64,000 nucleotides of DNA from Rhodoblastus sp963727035. Its GTDB lineage: Bacteria > Pseudomonadota > Alphaproteobacteria > Rhizobiales > Beijerinckiaceae. The DNA lies in contig CAVSEY010000029.1 in NCBI GenBank assembly GCA_963727035.1, forward strand, positions 124,001-188,000. The letters run 5' to 3'. The position numbers and the translations under genes were made by a program. This document shows, in pieces, positions 16,112 through 25,735 of this stretch; the first letter of the stretch is position 1, and every line of letters begins with the position of its first letter. Below the pieces are notes generated by a model. The model searched no databases, was not told where the DNA came from, and saw only the letters and a list, made by a program, of their open reading frames with translations.

Positions 16112-16567
16112 TTGTTCACGCGTGAGAGCAATCCAGGCATGATCGGCCCGAACCGCATCGCGGCCGCGCGCGACATGGATGTGACGCAATCCCTGCGCGA
16201 CGCCCTCCGGCATGCCACGGTCCTGGCCGGAAAGGGCGGAAAAAAATCAGGCGGCGACGGCGCCGGTCAGGGAACGGGGACGGCGGTCATCACCCGCGCC
16301 AAGCCCAAGACCCAGCGCCCCTCGATGTATCGCGTCCTGTTGCTGAACGACGATTATACGCCGATGGACTTTGTAGTCGGCGTGCTTTGCACTTTCTTTC
16401 ACAAGAGCGTCGACGATGCTAACCGCATCATGTGGCAGGTCCACAATAACGGCGTCGGAGAATGTGGCGTTTATACATACGAAGTCGCCGACACCAAGGT
16501 GACCCAGGTGATGGAGTACGCAAGAAAGCATCAGCATCCGCTGCAATGCGTCATGGAAAAGAAATGA
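16112..16567 (+). CDS. clpS: ATP-dependent Clp protease adaptor ClpS
   Basis: 151 residues from a TTG at 16112, chosen for the GAGGAGAGGA ribosome site just upstream. ATGs at 16139 and 16172 are alternatives. The N-terminal ~65 residues are low-complexity. The conserved core starts at 'RPSMYRVLLLNDDYTPMDFVVGVL', holding the N-degron pocket (N-D-D, M). It continues through 'CGVYTYEVADTKV' to 'HPLQCVMEK'. ClpS hands N-end-rule substrates to ClpA, encoded 10 bp downstream. Confidence 0.92.
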   Translation: MFTRESNPGMIGPNRIAAARDMDVTQSLRDALRHATVLAGKGGKKSGGDGAGQGTGTAVITRAKPKTQRPSMYRVLLLNDDYTPMDFVVGVLCTFFHKSVDDANRIMWQVHNNGVGECGVYTYEVADTKVTQVMEYARKHQHPLQCVMEKK

Positions 16568-16577
16568 GGTTGAACCA

Positions 16578-19004
16578 ATGCCATCCTTCTCCCGCAACCT
16601 CGAACAAACCCTGCATCGCGCTCTCGCCGCCGCATCGGAGCGTCGGCACGAATATGCGACGCTCGAACATCTTTTGCTGAGTCTGCTCGATGACGCCGAG
16701 GCCGCCGCGGTGATGCGCGCCTGTTCGGTCGATCTCGAAGCCTTGCGCAAGAGTCTGGTCGGCTATATCGAGCACGACCTCGAAAATCTGGTCACCGAAA
16801 TGCACGAGGATCCCAAGCCGACCTCGGGCTTCCAGCGCGTCATCCAGCGCGCCGTCATTCACGTGCAATCCTCCGGCCGCGAGGAAGTCACCGGCGCCAA
16901 TGTGCTGGTGGCGATCTTCGCCGAGCGCGAGAGCCATGCCGCCTATTTCCTGCAGGAGCAGGAAATGACCCGCTATGATGCGGTGAATTATATCAGCCAT
17001 GGCATCGCCAAAAGGCCCGGCGCTTCGGATACGGCCAAGACGCCGCGCGGCGTCGAGGAGGAAGTCGAGCGCGGCGAGCCGGCGCGCGAGAGCAAGGAGC
17101 ACGATTCGAAGAAGAAGGAGACCGCGCTCGAAGCCTATTGCATCAATCTGAACAACAAGGCGAAAGAGGGCCGCATCGATCCTTTGATCGGCCGCGAGGC
17201 GGAAGTGCAGCGCACGATCCAGGTTCTGTGCCGCCGCCACAAGAACAATCCGCTTCTGGTCGGCGATCCCGGCGTCGGCAAGACCGCGATCGCCGAGGGC
17301 CTCGCCCGCAAGATCGTGCGCGACGAAACGCCGGAAGTGCTCAAGGGCGCGACCGTCTACGCCCTCGACATGGGCGCTTTGCTGGCCGGCACCCGCTATC
17401 GCGGCGATTTCGAGGAGCGCCTCAAGCAGGTGATGAAGGAGATCGAGCAGCACAAGAAGGCGATTCTGTTCATCGACGAAATTCACACGGTGATCGGCGC
17501 GGGGGCGACCTCGGGCGGCTCGATGGACGCCTCCAACCTGCTCAAGCCCGCGCTCGCGCAGGGGGGCTTACGCTGCATCGGCTCGACCACCTACAAGGAA
17601 TTCCGCCAATATTTCGAGAAGGACCGGGCTTTGGTCCGGCGCTTCCAGAAGATCGACGTCAACGAGCCGACGGTCGAGGACACGATCGAGATTCTGAAGG
17701 GGCTGAAGCCTTATTTCGAGGAGTTCCACAACCTGCGCTACACCAATGACGCCATCAAGGCGGCGGTGGAGCTGTCGGCGCGCTATGTCCACGACCGCAA
17801 GCTGCCCGACAAGGCGATCGACGTGATCGACGAGACGGGCGCCTCGCAGATGCTGGTCCCCGAATCCAAGCGCAAGCGCACCATCGGGGTGAAGGAGATC
17901 GAAGCGACCATCGCGACCATGGCGCGGATTCCGCCCAAGACCGTGTCGAAGGACGACGCCGAGGTGCTGCAGCATCTCGAAGCGAGCCTGCGCCGCGTGG
18001 TCTATGGCCAGGACGCGGCCATCGCGGCCCTGGCCTCGTCGATCAAGCTGGCGCGCGCCGGCCTGCGCGACGTCGAAAAGCCGATCGGCTGCTATCTTTT
18101 CTCCGGCCCGACCGGCGTCGGCAAGACCGAGGTCGCCAATCAGCTCGCCAAGGCGCTCGGCGTCGAAATGGTGCGTTTCGACATGTCGGAATATATGGAG
18201 CGCCATACCGTGAGCCGCCTGATCGGCGCGCCTCCCGGCTATGTCGGCTTCGAGCAGGGCGGCCTGTTGACCGACGCCGTCGATCAGCATCCGCATTGCG
18301 TGCTGCTGCTCGACGAGATCGAAAAGGCCCATCCCGACCTCTACAACATCCTGTTGCAGGTCATGGACCACGGCAAGCTGACCGATCACAACGGCAAGCA
18401 GATTTCGTTCCGCAACGTCATCCTGGTCATGACCACCAACGCCGGCGCGGCCGACATGGCGCGCCCGGCCTTCGGCTTCACGCGCACCAAACGCGAGGGC
18501 GACGACGTGGAGGCGATCAACCGCATGTTCGCGCCGGAATTCCGTAACCGGCTCGACGCCGTCGTGCCCTTCGCCCATCTGCCGACCGAGGTCATCGCCA
18601 AGGTGGTGGACAAGTTCATCATGCAGCTCGAAGCGCAACTGGCGGACCGCAACGTCGCGATCGAGCTTTCGGACGAGGCGCGGCTCTGGCTCATCCAGCG
18701 CGGCTATGACGAATCGATGGGCGCGCGGCCGATGGCGCGGGTCATCCAGACCCACATCAAGACGCCGCTCGCCGACGAGGTTCTGTTCGGGCGGCTCAAG
18801 AACGGCGGCACGGTGCGTGTGGTGACGGCGGGCTCGGGCGACGACGCCAAGCTTGCCTTCGTCTTCCCGGAAGGGCCGGTGCTGCCGCGTCCCGACAAGG
18901 AAATCGTCGAGGCGCGGCGCAAGAAGGCGCGCGCCGAGCCCGAAGCGCGCGCCCGCAAGAGCAAGCCGAAAGCGGCGACGCAGCCCGCCGGCCCCACGGA
19001 ATAG
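16578..19004 (+). CDS. clpA: ATP-dependent Clp protease ATP-binding subunit ClpA
   Basis: 808 residues. Domains: N-terminal repeat domain (~1-150), D1 AAA+ with Walker A 'GDPGVGKT' (~229-236) and 'ILFIDEIHTVIGAG', D2 AAA+ with 'GPTGVGKT' (~510-517) and 'VLLLDEIEKAHPD', and a C-terminal D2-small domain ending in a Lys/Arg/Ala-rich tail. The ClpP-docking loop is expected in D2. The hexamer unfolds substrates for ClpP in the cytosol. It is coupled to clpS. No medium coiled-coil of ClpB type is present, which supports ClpA. Confidence 0.96.
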   Translation: MPSFSRNLEQTLHRALAAASERRHEYATLEHLLLSLLDDAEAAAVMRACSVDLEALRKSLVGYIEHDLENLVTEMHEDPKPTSGFQRVIQRAVIHVQSSGREEVTGANVLVAIFAERESHAAYFLQEQEMTRYDAVNYISHGIAKRPGASDTAKTPRGVEEEVERGEPARESKEHDSKKKETALEAYCINLNNKAKEGRIDPLIGREAEVQRTIQVLCRRHKNNPLLVGDPGVGKTAIAEGLARKIVRDETPEVLKGATVYALDMGALLAGTRYRGDFEERLKQVMKEIEQHKKAILFIDEIHTVIGAGATSGGSMDASNLLKPALAQGGLRCIGSTTYKEFRQYFEKDRALVRRFQKIDVNEPTVEDTIEILKGLKPYFEEFHNLRYTNDAIKAAVELSARYVHDRKLPDKAIDVIDETGASQMLVPESKRKRTIGVKEIEATIATMARIPPKTVSKDDAEVLQHLEASLRRVVYGQDAAIAALASSIKLARAGLRDVEKPIGCYLFSGPTGVGKTEVANQLAKALGVEMVRFDMSEYMERHTVSRLIGAPPGYVGFEQGGLLTDAVDQHPHCVLLLDEIEKAHPDLYNILLQVMDHGKLTDHNGKQISFRNVILVMTTNAGAADMARPAFGFTRTKREGDDVEAINRMFAPEFRNRLDAVVPFAHLPTEVIAKVVDKFIMQLEAQLADRNVAIELSDEARLWLIQRGYDESMGARPMARVIQTHIKTPLADEVLFGRLKNGGTVRVVTAGSGDDAKLAFVFPEGPVLPRPDKEIVEARRKKARAEPEARARKSKPKAATQPAGPTE

Positions 19005-19028
19005 GGCGGCCGGGGCGATCCGACATTG

Positions 19029-19055
19029 CGGCGGCCTGAACGGCCGCCGTTTTCT
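19029..19055 (+). terminator. Rho-independent terminator after clpA
   Basis: Stem CGGCGGCC (19029-19036) / GGCCGCCG (19042-19049), 5-nt loop, then TTTTCTCCTTT. Confidence 0.82.
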
Positions 19056-19259
19056 CCTTTGCCAATCGCAAGATTTGCGGCCGACCCGGATTGGCGCCCA
19101 CGCGAAAATCGCTAAAGTCGCGCCAGGCTGTTTCCGCGGCCGCGCAGAAACGCGGGCGGCGGTTCACACCTGATCGGGATCATCTGGAGCGCGCTGACGC
19201 TTGTCACCTGTGGCGTCGTCGTTTAGGGTCGCCGCGTCGAAAATGTTCGTGAAACGGCG

Positions 19260-22200
19260 ATGGCTTGCTTCGCCGAGACGATCGGGTTTGTTGCGTTTCG
19301 AATCCGGCAATGGCCGCGGGGGGCGTCATTGAATAAGAAGTTGAGCGTCAGGGGCGTCGCATCACGCGCCAAGCCGTCTGCGCCCGGAAAATTCATTATC
19401 GCCGAAGTCGCTCCTTCTTCGCTGAAACCGCTCAACGCCGGCTCCCTTTTTCGCGCCGGCGTCGACCCTCTGACCGCCGGCAAGATGCGCGGCTGGGCGC
19501 TCCGCCTCGACAAGCCGGCCGAGACGGTTCGGCTGACGCTTTCGGTGGCGGGAATCGCTTTCGGCGAAATCGAAACCGGGCTCCCGCGGCCCGATCTGGA
19601 CAAGGACTTGCCCGGCAATGTCGCCGGCTTCGAATTCGCCTTGACCCAATGGGGCCTCGAACAGCCGCTGGAGGCGCTGAACAAGTTGCGGGCGATGGAT
19701 GGGGCCGAATTGGCGGCGCCTGCGGATATCAATCTGGTTTTCGCGGACCAGCCGTCGCGGATCGACCTCTCGGCGCTCGCGCCGAGCAATCGGGCGTTGC
19801 GCGATCAAATCGGCTCCGCTTTGGCGGCCTCTTTCGAAACGCCTTCGGCGCCCGCCGCGCCGCGGCGCGCGTCCGTGCAGCCGGCGCCCGCGCAGCCCAA
19901 GCCCGCGCAGCCCAAGCCCGCGCCTGAATTGGGCCATGCGGCGGCGACGGATCTCGACGACCTGTCCTCCGGCGCGCGTTTTCGTCTTGGTCTCGATTTT
20001 TTCAAGGACGGCGTGTTGAAAGGCTGGGCGGTCGATCTGATCCAGCCGGGCGCTCCGCTCAGGGTCGTGGCGGCGGTCGACGGCGTGGAACTCGATCGGA
20101 CGATGACCTCGGAGCACAGGTCGGCCATGGCCCGGCTTCTGCCGGAAAATGTCGCAGGCTATGTCTTCGACCTGCGCTCATGGCCGAATGACCGGCTTCA
20201 GCGCCTGGAGCGGCACATCGTCGCATCGGGGCGGCCGCTCTCGGCTCCCTGTAGGCTGATTCTCGCCCTTGGCGATGGCTCGGTGACGATCGGGCTCGAC
20301 GTGTTCGGTCTCACCGACGGCGATCTCGTTGGCCAGATCGCGAAAATCCTCGGCGAACGGCGGGCGGAGGCGGCCAAGGCCGCCGCCGCGCAGGGCGAGC
20401 AAAACAGGCCTGGCGTCCTCGCCGCCGGCGCGCCGCCGGCTGTTTCCGCCGCGGCGGACCAAAGGCAGATGGTCGTGCTGGCGCGCATGCTCGCGGAGGA
20501 GCGCCGGCAGATTCTCGATGCGCTCGGCCAGTCCTCCGGCGACGGTCAGGCCCTGCGGGCGGGGGCGCGGCAAGTCGACCTGTCGATGCGACGTTGGCGC
20601 ACGCTCGCCATGACCGAGGAAATCCGCGGGCTGCCGATGGTTTCCGACCGCATCAAGCGCAACGCTTCGGTCATCGCCGACTTGTTCGACGCCGATTTCT
20701 ACACGACGCTCTACGGCGATCGCGTCTCGGAAATCGACAATCCTCTGCTGCATTATGTCCTGATCGGCTGGCGCCTCGGCTTGCGTCCCCATTCGTTGCT
20801 CGACGTCACGTTCTATCGCCGTCAAATGGGGGCCGCGCCGGGCGAGCCGCTGCTGCATTATGTCCTTGAGGGCGCCGCCGCCGGCCTCGACCCCCATCCC
20901 CTGTTCGATACCGATTTCTACCGCGCGCACTACATGGGCGACGCGGAAGATGCGGTCAATCCGCTGCTGCATTACCTGACCATCGGCGGGGCTGCGCGGT
21001 TCGACCCGTCCCCCCTGTTCAAGACCAAGGTTTTCCTGGCCTCGCTCCCGGACGCCGACGCCGTTCTCTGTCCGCTGGCGCATTTCGTCAGTCATCGGAA
21101 GCTCCATGATCTCCCCATTGTTCCGGCCTTCGATTCCCGGCTCTACCGCTATCAGCTCGAAATCGAGCGCGGACAGCCCCTGACCGATCCGCCGATCGCG
21201 CATTATCTCGGTCATGGCTGGCTGGACGAGGCGATCCTGCCCAATCTGTTTCTCGATCCCGGTTTCTATCGCACGCGCAACGAGATCAACCTTCGCGAGC
21301 CGGCGCTCGTCCATTATCTGCGCGAAGGCGACGCCGCCGGCTTGGCCTGCCATCCGTTCTTCTCGGCGAAATTCTATAACGAGGAGCGCGGCGAGGATTA
21401 TGACGGGACCAGCGCGATCGAACATGCGATGAAATCGCCGGCGACCATGCTGCGCTCCGACCGCCGCATGTCGACGCCGTTCGACCCGCGCTTGCTGGCC
21501 TTCTTCGGCGATCTCGTGGCCAGGGGCGACGATTTCGATCTCGATTTCTACCGCGGCGTCAATCGGGATCTGAAGGATCTGGGCGACAAGGAACTCGAGG
21601 CGCACTGGCGCAACCACGGCGAGGCGGAGGGACGTATCGGAAGCCCACGCGGGCTGATGCGTCGAGCCGGCAGGCGAATTCGCGACATTCCCCTTGGCTT
21701 TTTCGCCAGGGACTATGTCGAGGTCAATCTCGACCTCCGGCCACTGGGCGACGATTTTGTCGCAGCCCTTTCCCATTTCGTGACGATTGGCTTGAACGAG
21801 CCGAGCCGTATTTATGGCAGATGGCAATTCTTCTTCGACGACGTAAAGATCTCGCTGCCGACGGCGGCGGCGCCGTTGCGCATCGCCCCGACCCAGGAGC
21901 GGGTCAACGTCGGCGTGATGATCCACATCTTCTATCCCGACCTCTGGCGCGAACTCGCGGCCTTCGCCCAGAATTTCCGCAACCACAGTTTCGATATTTT
22001 CATCAATGTGGTCGATCACGTCTGGACGCCGGAACTGCACGAGGAAATCCGCAGCCTGGCTCCCGGCGCCTTAGTCCAGCTTTCCAATAACCGCGGGCAT
22101 GACGTCGGCGGTCACATCCGCACGCTCGACAATGTCGATATCGACCGCTACGACTTTTTCGCCTTGATGCACACCAAGAGAAGCCCGCATATTTCCAGCG

Positions 22201-22607
22201 AACGCGGGGCCCACTGGCGGCGCACCATGTTGCGCGCCTTCGCCGGCAACCCGGAAATCGCCGAGGAATGCGTGGATCTGATGCTGTCCGACCCGAGCAT
22301 CGGCATGATCGGCGCCAAGGAATGGCGCTCCTTCGACATAGGCAAGAATGTCGACCAGTACGAGCGCGTGCTCGACATGTTCGGGATCGAGGGCGCCAAT
22401 CGCGAACTGGACTACCTGAGCGGCACCATGTTCCTGATCCGCGCCGATATCATGAAGCGCTTGCATGACGTCCTGCGCGCCCAGCAATGGGAATCGGGCA
22501 CGGGCAAGAGCCTTGAATTCCACATGGACGGCCAGATCGAGCATGGCGTGGAGCGCGCCGTGCCGGCCCTGGCCCGTCACATGGGTTACCAAGTCGTTTA
22601 TCGGTAA
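19260..22607 (+). CDS. Large surface-glycan protein: two GWx-type domains, FY/HY repeats, RgpF-like C-terminus
   Basis: 1115 residues; the start is uncertain (ATG 19260 or a later TTG near 19329). Order: two related N-terminal beta modules (~65-140 'GWALRLDKPAETVRLTLSVAG'; ~245-325 'GWAVDLIQPGAPLRVVAAVDG'), a Pro/Ala linker and a coiled region. About six repeats follow (~478-720) of the form FDxxFYxxx...NPLLHYxxxGxxxGxxPHPLF. The C-terminus (~880-1115) is a rhamnan synthesis F (RgpF) domain with 'NRGHDVGGHIRTL', 'FALMHTKRSPH' and 'LSGTMFLIRADIM'. RgpF proteins are glycosyltransferases in rhamnose-glucan/O-antigen assembly. It runs 8 bp from the next glycosyltransferase. Confidence 0.8.
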   Translation: MACFAETIGFVAFRIRQWPRGASLNKKLSVRGVASRAKPSAPGKFIIAEVAPSSLKPLNAGSLFRAGVDPLTAGKMRGWALRLDKPAETVRLTLSVAGIAFGEIETGLPRPDLDKDLPGNVAGFEFALTQWGLEQPLEALNKLRAMDGAELAAPADINLVFADQPSRIDLSALAPSNRALRDQIGSALAASFETPSAPAAPRRASVQPAPAQPKPAQPKPAPELGHAAATDLDDLSSGARFRLGLDFFKDGVLKGWAVDLIQPGAPLRVVAAVDGVELDRTMTSEHRSAMARLLPENVAGYVFDLRSWPNDRLQRLERHIVASGRPLSAPCRLILALGDGSVTIGLDVFGLTDGDLVGQIAKILGERRAEAAKAAAAQGEQNRPGVLAAGAPPAVSAAADQRQMVVLARMLAEERRQILDALGQSSGDGQALRAGARQVDLSMRRWRTLAMTEEIRGLPMVSDRIKRNASVIADLFDADFYTTLYGDRVSEIDNPLLHYVLIGWRLGLRPHSLLDVTFYRRQMGAAPGEPLLHYVLEGAAAGLDPHPLFDTDFYRAHYMGDAEDAVNPLLHYLTIGGAARFDPSPLFKTKVFLASLPDADAVLCPLAHFVSHRKLHDLPIVPAFDSRLYRYQLEIERGQPLTDPPIAHYLGHGWLDEAILPNLFLDPGFYRTRNEINLREPALVHYLREGDAAGLACHPFFSAKFYNEERGEDYDGTSAIEHAMKSPATMLRSDRRMSTPFDPRLLAFFGDLVARGDDFDLDFYRGVNRDLKDLGDKELEAHWRNHGEAEGRIGSPRGLMRRAGRRIRDIPLGFFARDYVEVNLDLRPLGDDFVAALSHFVTIGLNEPSRIYGRWQFFFDDVKISLPTAAAPLRIAPTQERVNVGVMIHIFYPDLWRELAAFAQNFRNHSFDIFINVVDHVWTPELHEEIRSLAPGALVQLSNNRGHDVGGHIRTLDNVDIDRYDFFALMHTKRSPHISSERGAHWRRTMLRAFAGNPEIAEECVDLMLSDPSIGMIGAKEWRSFDIGKNVDQYERVLDMFGIEGANRELDYLSGTMFLIRADIMKRLHDVLRAQQWESGTGKSLEFHMDGQIEHGVERAVPALARHMGYQVVYR

Positions 22608-22615
22608 GGGCCGCG

Positions 22616-23812
22616 ATGTCGATCACTCTCGTTTTGCATGAAGCCACGAGGACTGGCGCGCCGCGCGTCGGCGGCCTGATCGCCAAGGAGTTGGCGAAAT
22701 CCGGGGAGGTCCATGCTCTTTGCCTCAAGGACGGTCCTCTCGTTCCCTGGCTCGCCGACTGCGTCGGCGAGGCCAATCTCACCGTCGTCAAGACCGACGA
22801 ATTTTCCCATCTGGTTCCGTTCGAGACGCGGTTGAGCTCGGCGCTCGACATGCTGAAGCAGCGCGACGACGACATCGTCTATGTCAATTCGCTGGCGGCC
22901 TCGGTCTTCGTCTTCGCGGCCAAGATGCTCGGGCGGCGCGCCATCATTCACGTCCACGAGAAAAGGGCGGAGATCGAGAGCCTGCTGCGCTGCGGCCTCG
23001 CCAAATACGAGGTCATGACGCTGGCCGACGCCGTGGTGCTGGCGGCGGACGATCTGTCGCGCGACATTCTCGACACTTTCGGGCAGATTCCGGCGCTATG
23101 CGACAATTTCGGCATCGCCATCGACATCGACGCCGTGCGCGCGCTGGCGGCGGAAACGCCGTCGCCCGCGCACAACGCCGCCGGCAAGGCTTTCAAGAAA
23201 GGCAAGCGTTCGGTCGTGGGCATGTGCGGCCATGCCTCGCCGCGCAAGGGGTCGGACATCTTTCTGGCGACGGCGGAAGCGGCGCCGCAATGCGATTTCC
23301 TCTGGGTCGGCGGCTGGTCGCCCGAGGACGCGCCCGAAAACACGGCCTACAAGGATTTCGTGCTGAAGAACCTGCCCAATCTTTACGTGGCTGGCGGAGT
23401 CGACAACCCCTACGCGCATATCGACCGGATGGATCTGTTCTTCCTCTCGTCGCGCGAGGACCCCAATCCGCTGGTTCTCGCCGAGGCCATGGTCCTGCGC
23501 AAGCCGCTGCTCTGCTTTTCCAAGACCACCGCGGTCGGGGACCGCCTCGGGCGCAGCGCGATCCTGTGCCACGGCCTGCCCAATGTCGAGGACGCCATCC
23601 GCGTCCTCAAGGCGTGCCCGCCGCAGAAATTGCGCTCGAAGGCCTTCCGAGGCCTTGCCGATCCCTGGATTTCAGCCTTCGACCCGAAGGAAAAAATGCC
23701 GGGAATCGTGACACTGATTGAAAAAATCCGCACCGCGGACCAAGAGGCTCAGCAAACCGTCGACGAGGACGAGGACGAGGCCGAAGCCGCAAGCGGGGAG
23801 ACGGCGATGTGA
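22616..23812 (+). CDS. Glycosyltransferase family 4 (GT-B)
   Basis: 398 residues. N-domain 'LVLHEATRTGAPRVGGLIAKELA' is the glycine-rich acceptor-side loop of GT4 enzymes. The C-domain holds 'VGMCGHASPRKGSDIFL', 'CDFLWVGGW' and 'LFFLSSREDPNPLVLAEAMVLRKP', the E-x7-E donor-binding motif. The C-terminus is an unusual Asp/Glu-rich tail ('DEDEDEAEAAS'). It transfers a nucleotide-activated sugar in surface-polysaccharide synthesis, sugar unknown. Its ATGTGA end overlaps a dead rfbF start. A duplicate of its 3' end is at 25543-25727. Confidence 0.88.
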   Translation: MSITLVLHEATRTGAPRVGGLIAKELAKSGEVHALCLKDGPLVPWLADCVGEANLTVVKTDEFSHLVPFETRLSSALDMLKQRDDDIVYVNSLAASVFVFAAKMLGRRAIIHVHEKRAEIESLLRCGLAKYEVMTLADAVVLAADDLSRDILDTFGQIPALCDNFGIAIDIDAVRALAAETPSPAHNAAGKAFKKGKRSVVGMCGHASPRKGSDIFLATAEAAPQCDFLWVGGWSPEDAPENTAYKDFVLKNLPNLYVAGGVDNPYAHIDRMDLFFLSSREDPNPLVLAEAMVLRKPLLCFSKTTAVGDRLGRSAILCHGLPNVEDAIRVLKACPPQKLRSKAFRGLADPWISAFDPKEKMPGIVTLIEKIRTADQEAQQTVDEDEDEAEAASGETAM

Positions 23813-24011
23813 AGGCGGTTGCGCTTGCCGGTGGGCTTGGCGCACGCCTTTGCGAAGGGACAACGGTCAGGCCCAAGCCGATGGACAAGGTCGGCGGCCG
23901 TCCGATTCCGCGGTGCGCATCTTGAAGATCTACGCCGCCCATGGCGCGAACGAATTCGTCGTCTGCCTCGGCTAAAAGGGTCTTGTCATCAAGGAATGGC
24001 TTCGTGACTAA
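23809..24011 (+). pseudogene. rfbF (glucose-1-phosphate cytidylyltransferase) remnant
   Basis: Starts GTG at 23809 in overlap with the glycosyltransferase stop. The frame encodes 'MKAVALAGGLGARLCEG', then 'VRPKPMDKVGGRPIP', the signature N-terminus of RfbF-type nucleotidyltransferases. A one-base shift after 'GGRPIP' is needed to continue 'ILKIYAAHGANEFVVCLG'. A TAA then replaces the expected Tyr of 'GYKG', and the match ends at 'IKEW'. Only ~67 of ~255 codons remain. It is clearly dead. It implies the locus once made CDP-glucose-derived sugars. Confidence 0.85.
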
Positions 24012-24139
24012 TCCCACCATTCTCCGGACGCGACCGAGGGAGTTTATTGCTGACGAAAACGGGATGAGAATCGTTGAGATGTCAATTGACATAAAGAAAT
24101 CATCCAACGGTAGTGAAGTTTCCTGAGGAGTAATCGATC

Positions 24140-25511
24140 ATGAAAGTAATCGGCGCGATTGACAGCGTTGCGATAGACTCGGTTTCCGGTTGGTTGACCG
24201 CTCCTGGCGTTGCCGAACCGAGGTTTGTGCGCGTTTTTGCCGACAATGTTGAGCAGGGCACAGTGCGGGCGGACAATTTTCGTCAAGATCTGAAGGAAAG
24301 TAAGATATCAAATGGGTTTTCTGGATACAAATTCACTTTTTCGAAGCCGCTTGACCCGTTGTGTGACCATGTCATTCGTATCGAGGATAGGGATATCGGG
24401 AACTGTTCTGGGAAAACGGAAATAAATCTTAAAGGTCTGTTGAGTACTAAAAGCGAACGGGTAGAGACATTTTTTGGTTTTGATCGTGATTTTGTTGCAG
24501 TTAATGTTAGATATATTAGTTATAATAATGGTATTATTAATATTCAATGTCGAGGTCAATGGATCTGAAGCTATTCTTATGAAGCCGAAGGTGACCAACG
24601 CGGAGGTTGAGGTTGCCGGAATTGATGACTTGGACAGTGTTTATTTGAAGGCGTTGAAAATACCGGCAAAGAACGTTCGACTTAAATTGCGCCCGATTGA
24701 CCCGTTGCTGCCTGTGAAGCTCATCGTCTTGGATAAAGAGCAGATTGATAAACGGTTTTGGCCCGTCATTGAACTGCTTATTCCGGGGTCTGTGCCAAAA
24801 TACCTTTCGAATATTTCGAAGGAAAATATGGCAAGGGTATCTGGCCCAAACACTGCCATCGGCATTTATGCAGCCGCTGGAATGAACACAGCGTATCGGA
24901 TAGAGCAAATTGTCAAACAGCACTTCGGTAGGGGCATTTCAGAAATGGGCCGTTGCCTGGACTGGGGAGTTGGCGCCGGTCGGGTTGCTGTTCCCTTGGC
25001 CCGGATTGTGGCTCCACAAGCGCGGGTGTTTGGCGTCGACGTCGACCCGTACAACATTGCATTCGGTAAAGAAGCTTATCCGGAACTTTCGTTGAGCCAA
25101 TCGCCGCTTTTGCCCCCGCTGGCATTTGAGGACAGATCGTTCGATGTGATTTATGGGATTTCCGTATTCACACATCTGACGGAGAGCGTTCAGTTCGCTT
25201 GGCTTAAAGAGCTTCGGCGGCTGGTGGACCGTGGATCTCCCGTTATTGTAACAGTTCATAGCGAGATAGCGTTGTTCAACATAGCCCAGCGTAGGGCTGA
25301 CACCTTTATTGAAGCCAGTAAATGGGGCATCAGCGACAGCTTGTTAGACGGAAACTTGGGCCCGAAACTTTCAGAGCGAACATATTATCGTTCGACATTC
25401 CATACACGGAATTATATTTTGGGGCGCTGGGGGGAGTTCTTCGATATCGTCGAGATTTACACGCGCGCTAATGTTGGCGCGCAGGATTTTGTCGTCTTGC
25501 GCGCCAAATAG
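24140..25511 (+). pseudogene. Methyltransferase with N-terminal GWx-type domain, split by a frameshift
   Basis: The first frame (24140-24568, 142 codons) encodes a module like those in the 1115-residue protein ('SGWLTAPGVAEPRFVRVFADN'). It runs out-of-frame at an AT-rich run (~24515-24560). Coding character resumes in the next frame as 'FNVEVNGSEAILMKPKVTNAEVEV' to 25511. The second part is a class I SAM methyltransferase: motif I 'CLDWGVGAGRVAVPLA', acidic 'VFGVDVDP', and 'FDVIYGISVFTHL'. The latter half could still be translated alone. It is more AT-rich than flanking DNA, so acquisition is likely. Probable role: O-methylation of a glycan (inference). Confidence 0.75.
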
Positions 25512-25542
25512 AGCTGGCACGCCCATTCCGCTTGGCGGGGCT

Positions 25543-25727
25543 AAATTGCGCTCGAAAATCTTCCGCGGCCTCGCCGATGCCTGGATTTCGGCCTTCGACC
25601 CGAAGGAAAAATGCCCGGAATCGTGACCCTGATCGAAAAAATGGGCGCTGCGGACTAGGAGGCTCAGCAAACTGTTAACGAGGACGAGGACAAGGCGGAG
25701 GCCGAGAGCGGGGAGACGGCGATGTAG
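25543..25727 (+). pseudogene. Duplicated 3' end of the GT4 gene
   Basis: Closely matches 23628-23812, the last ~60 codons of the GT4 gene ('KLRSK...FRGLADPWISAFDPKEK', acidic tail, 'SGETAM' then stop). A one-base deletion in AAAAAATG (now AAAAATG) breaks the frame, and an in-frame TAG follows. The promoter and catalytic parts are missing. It marks a duplication or recombination scar in the glycan locus. Confidence 0.85.
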
Positions 25728-25735
25728 GAACGGCT

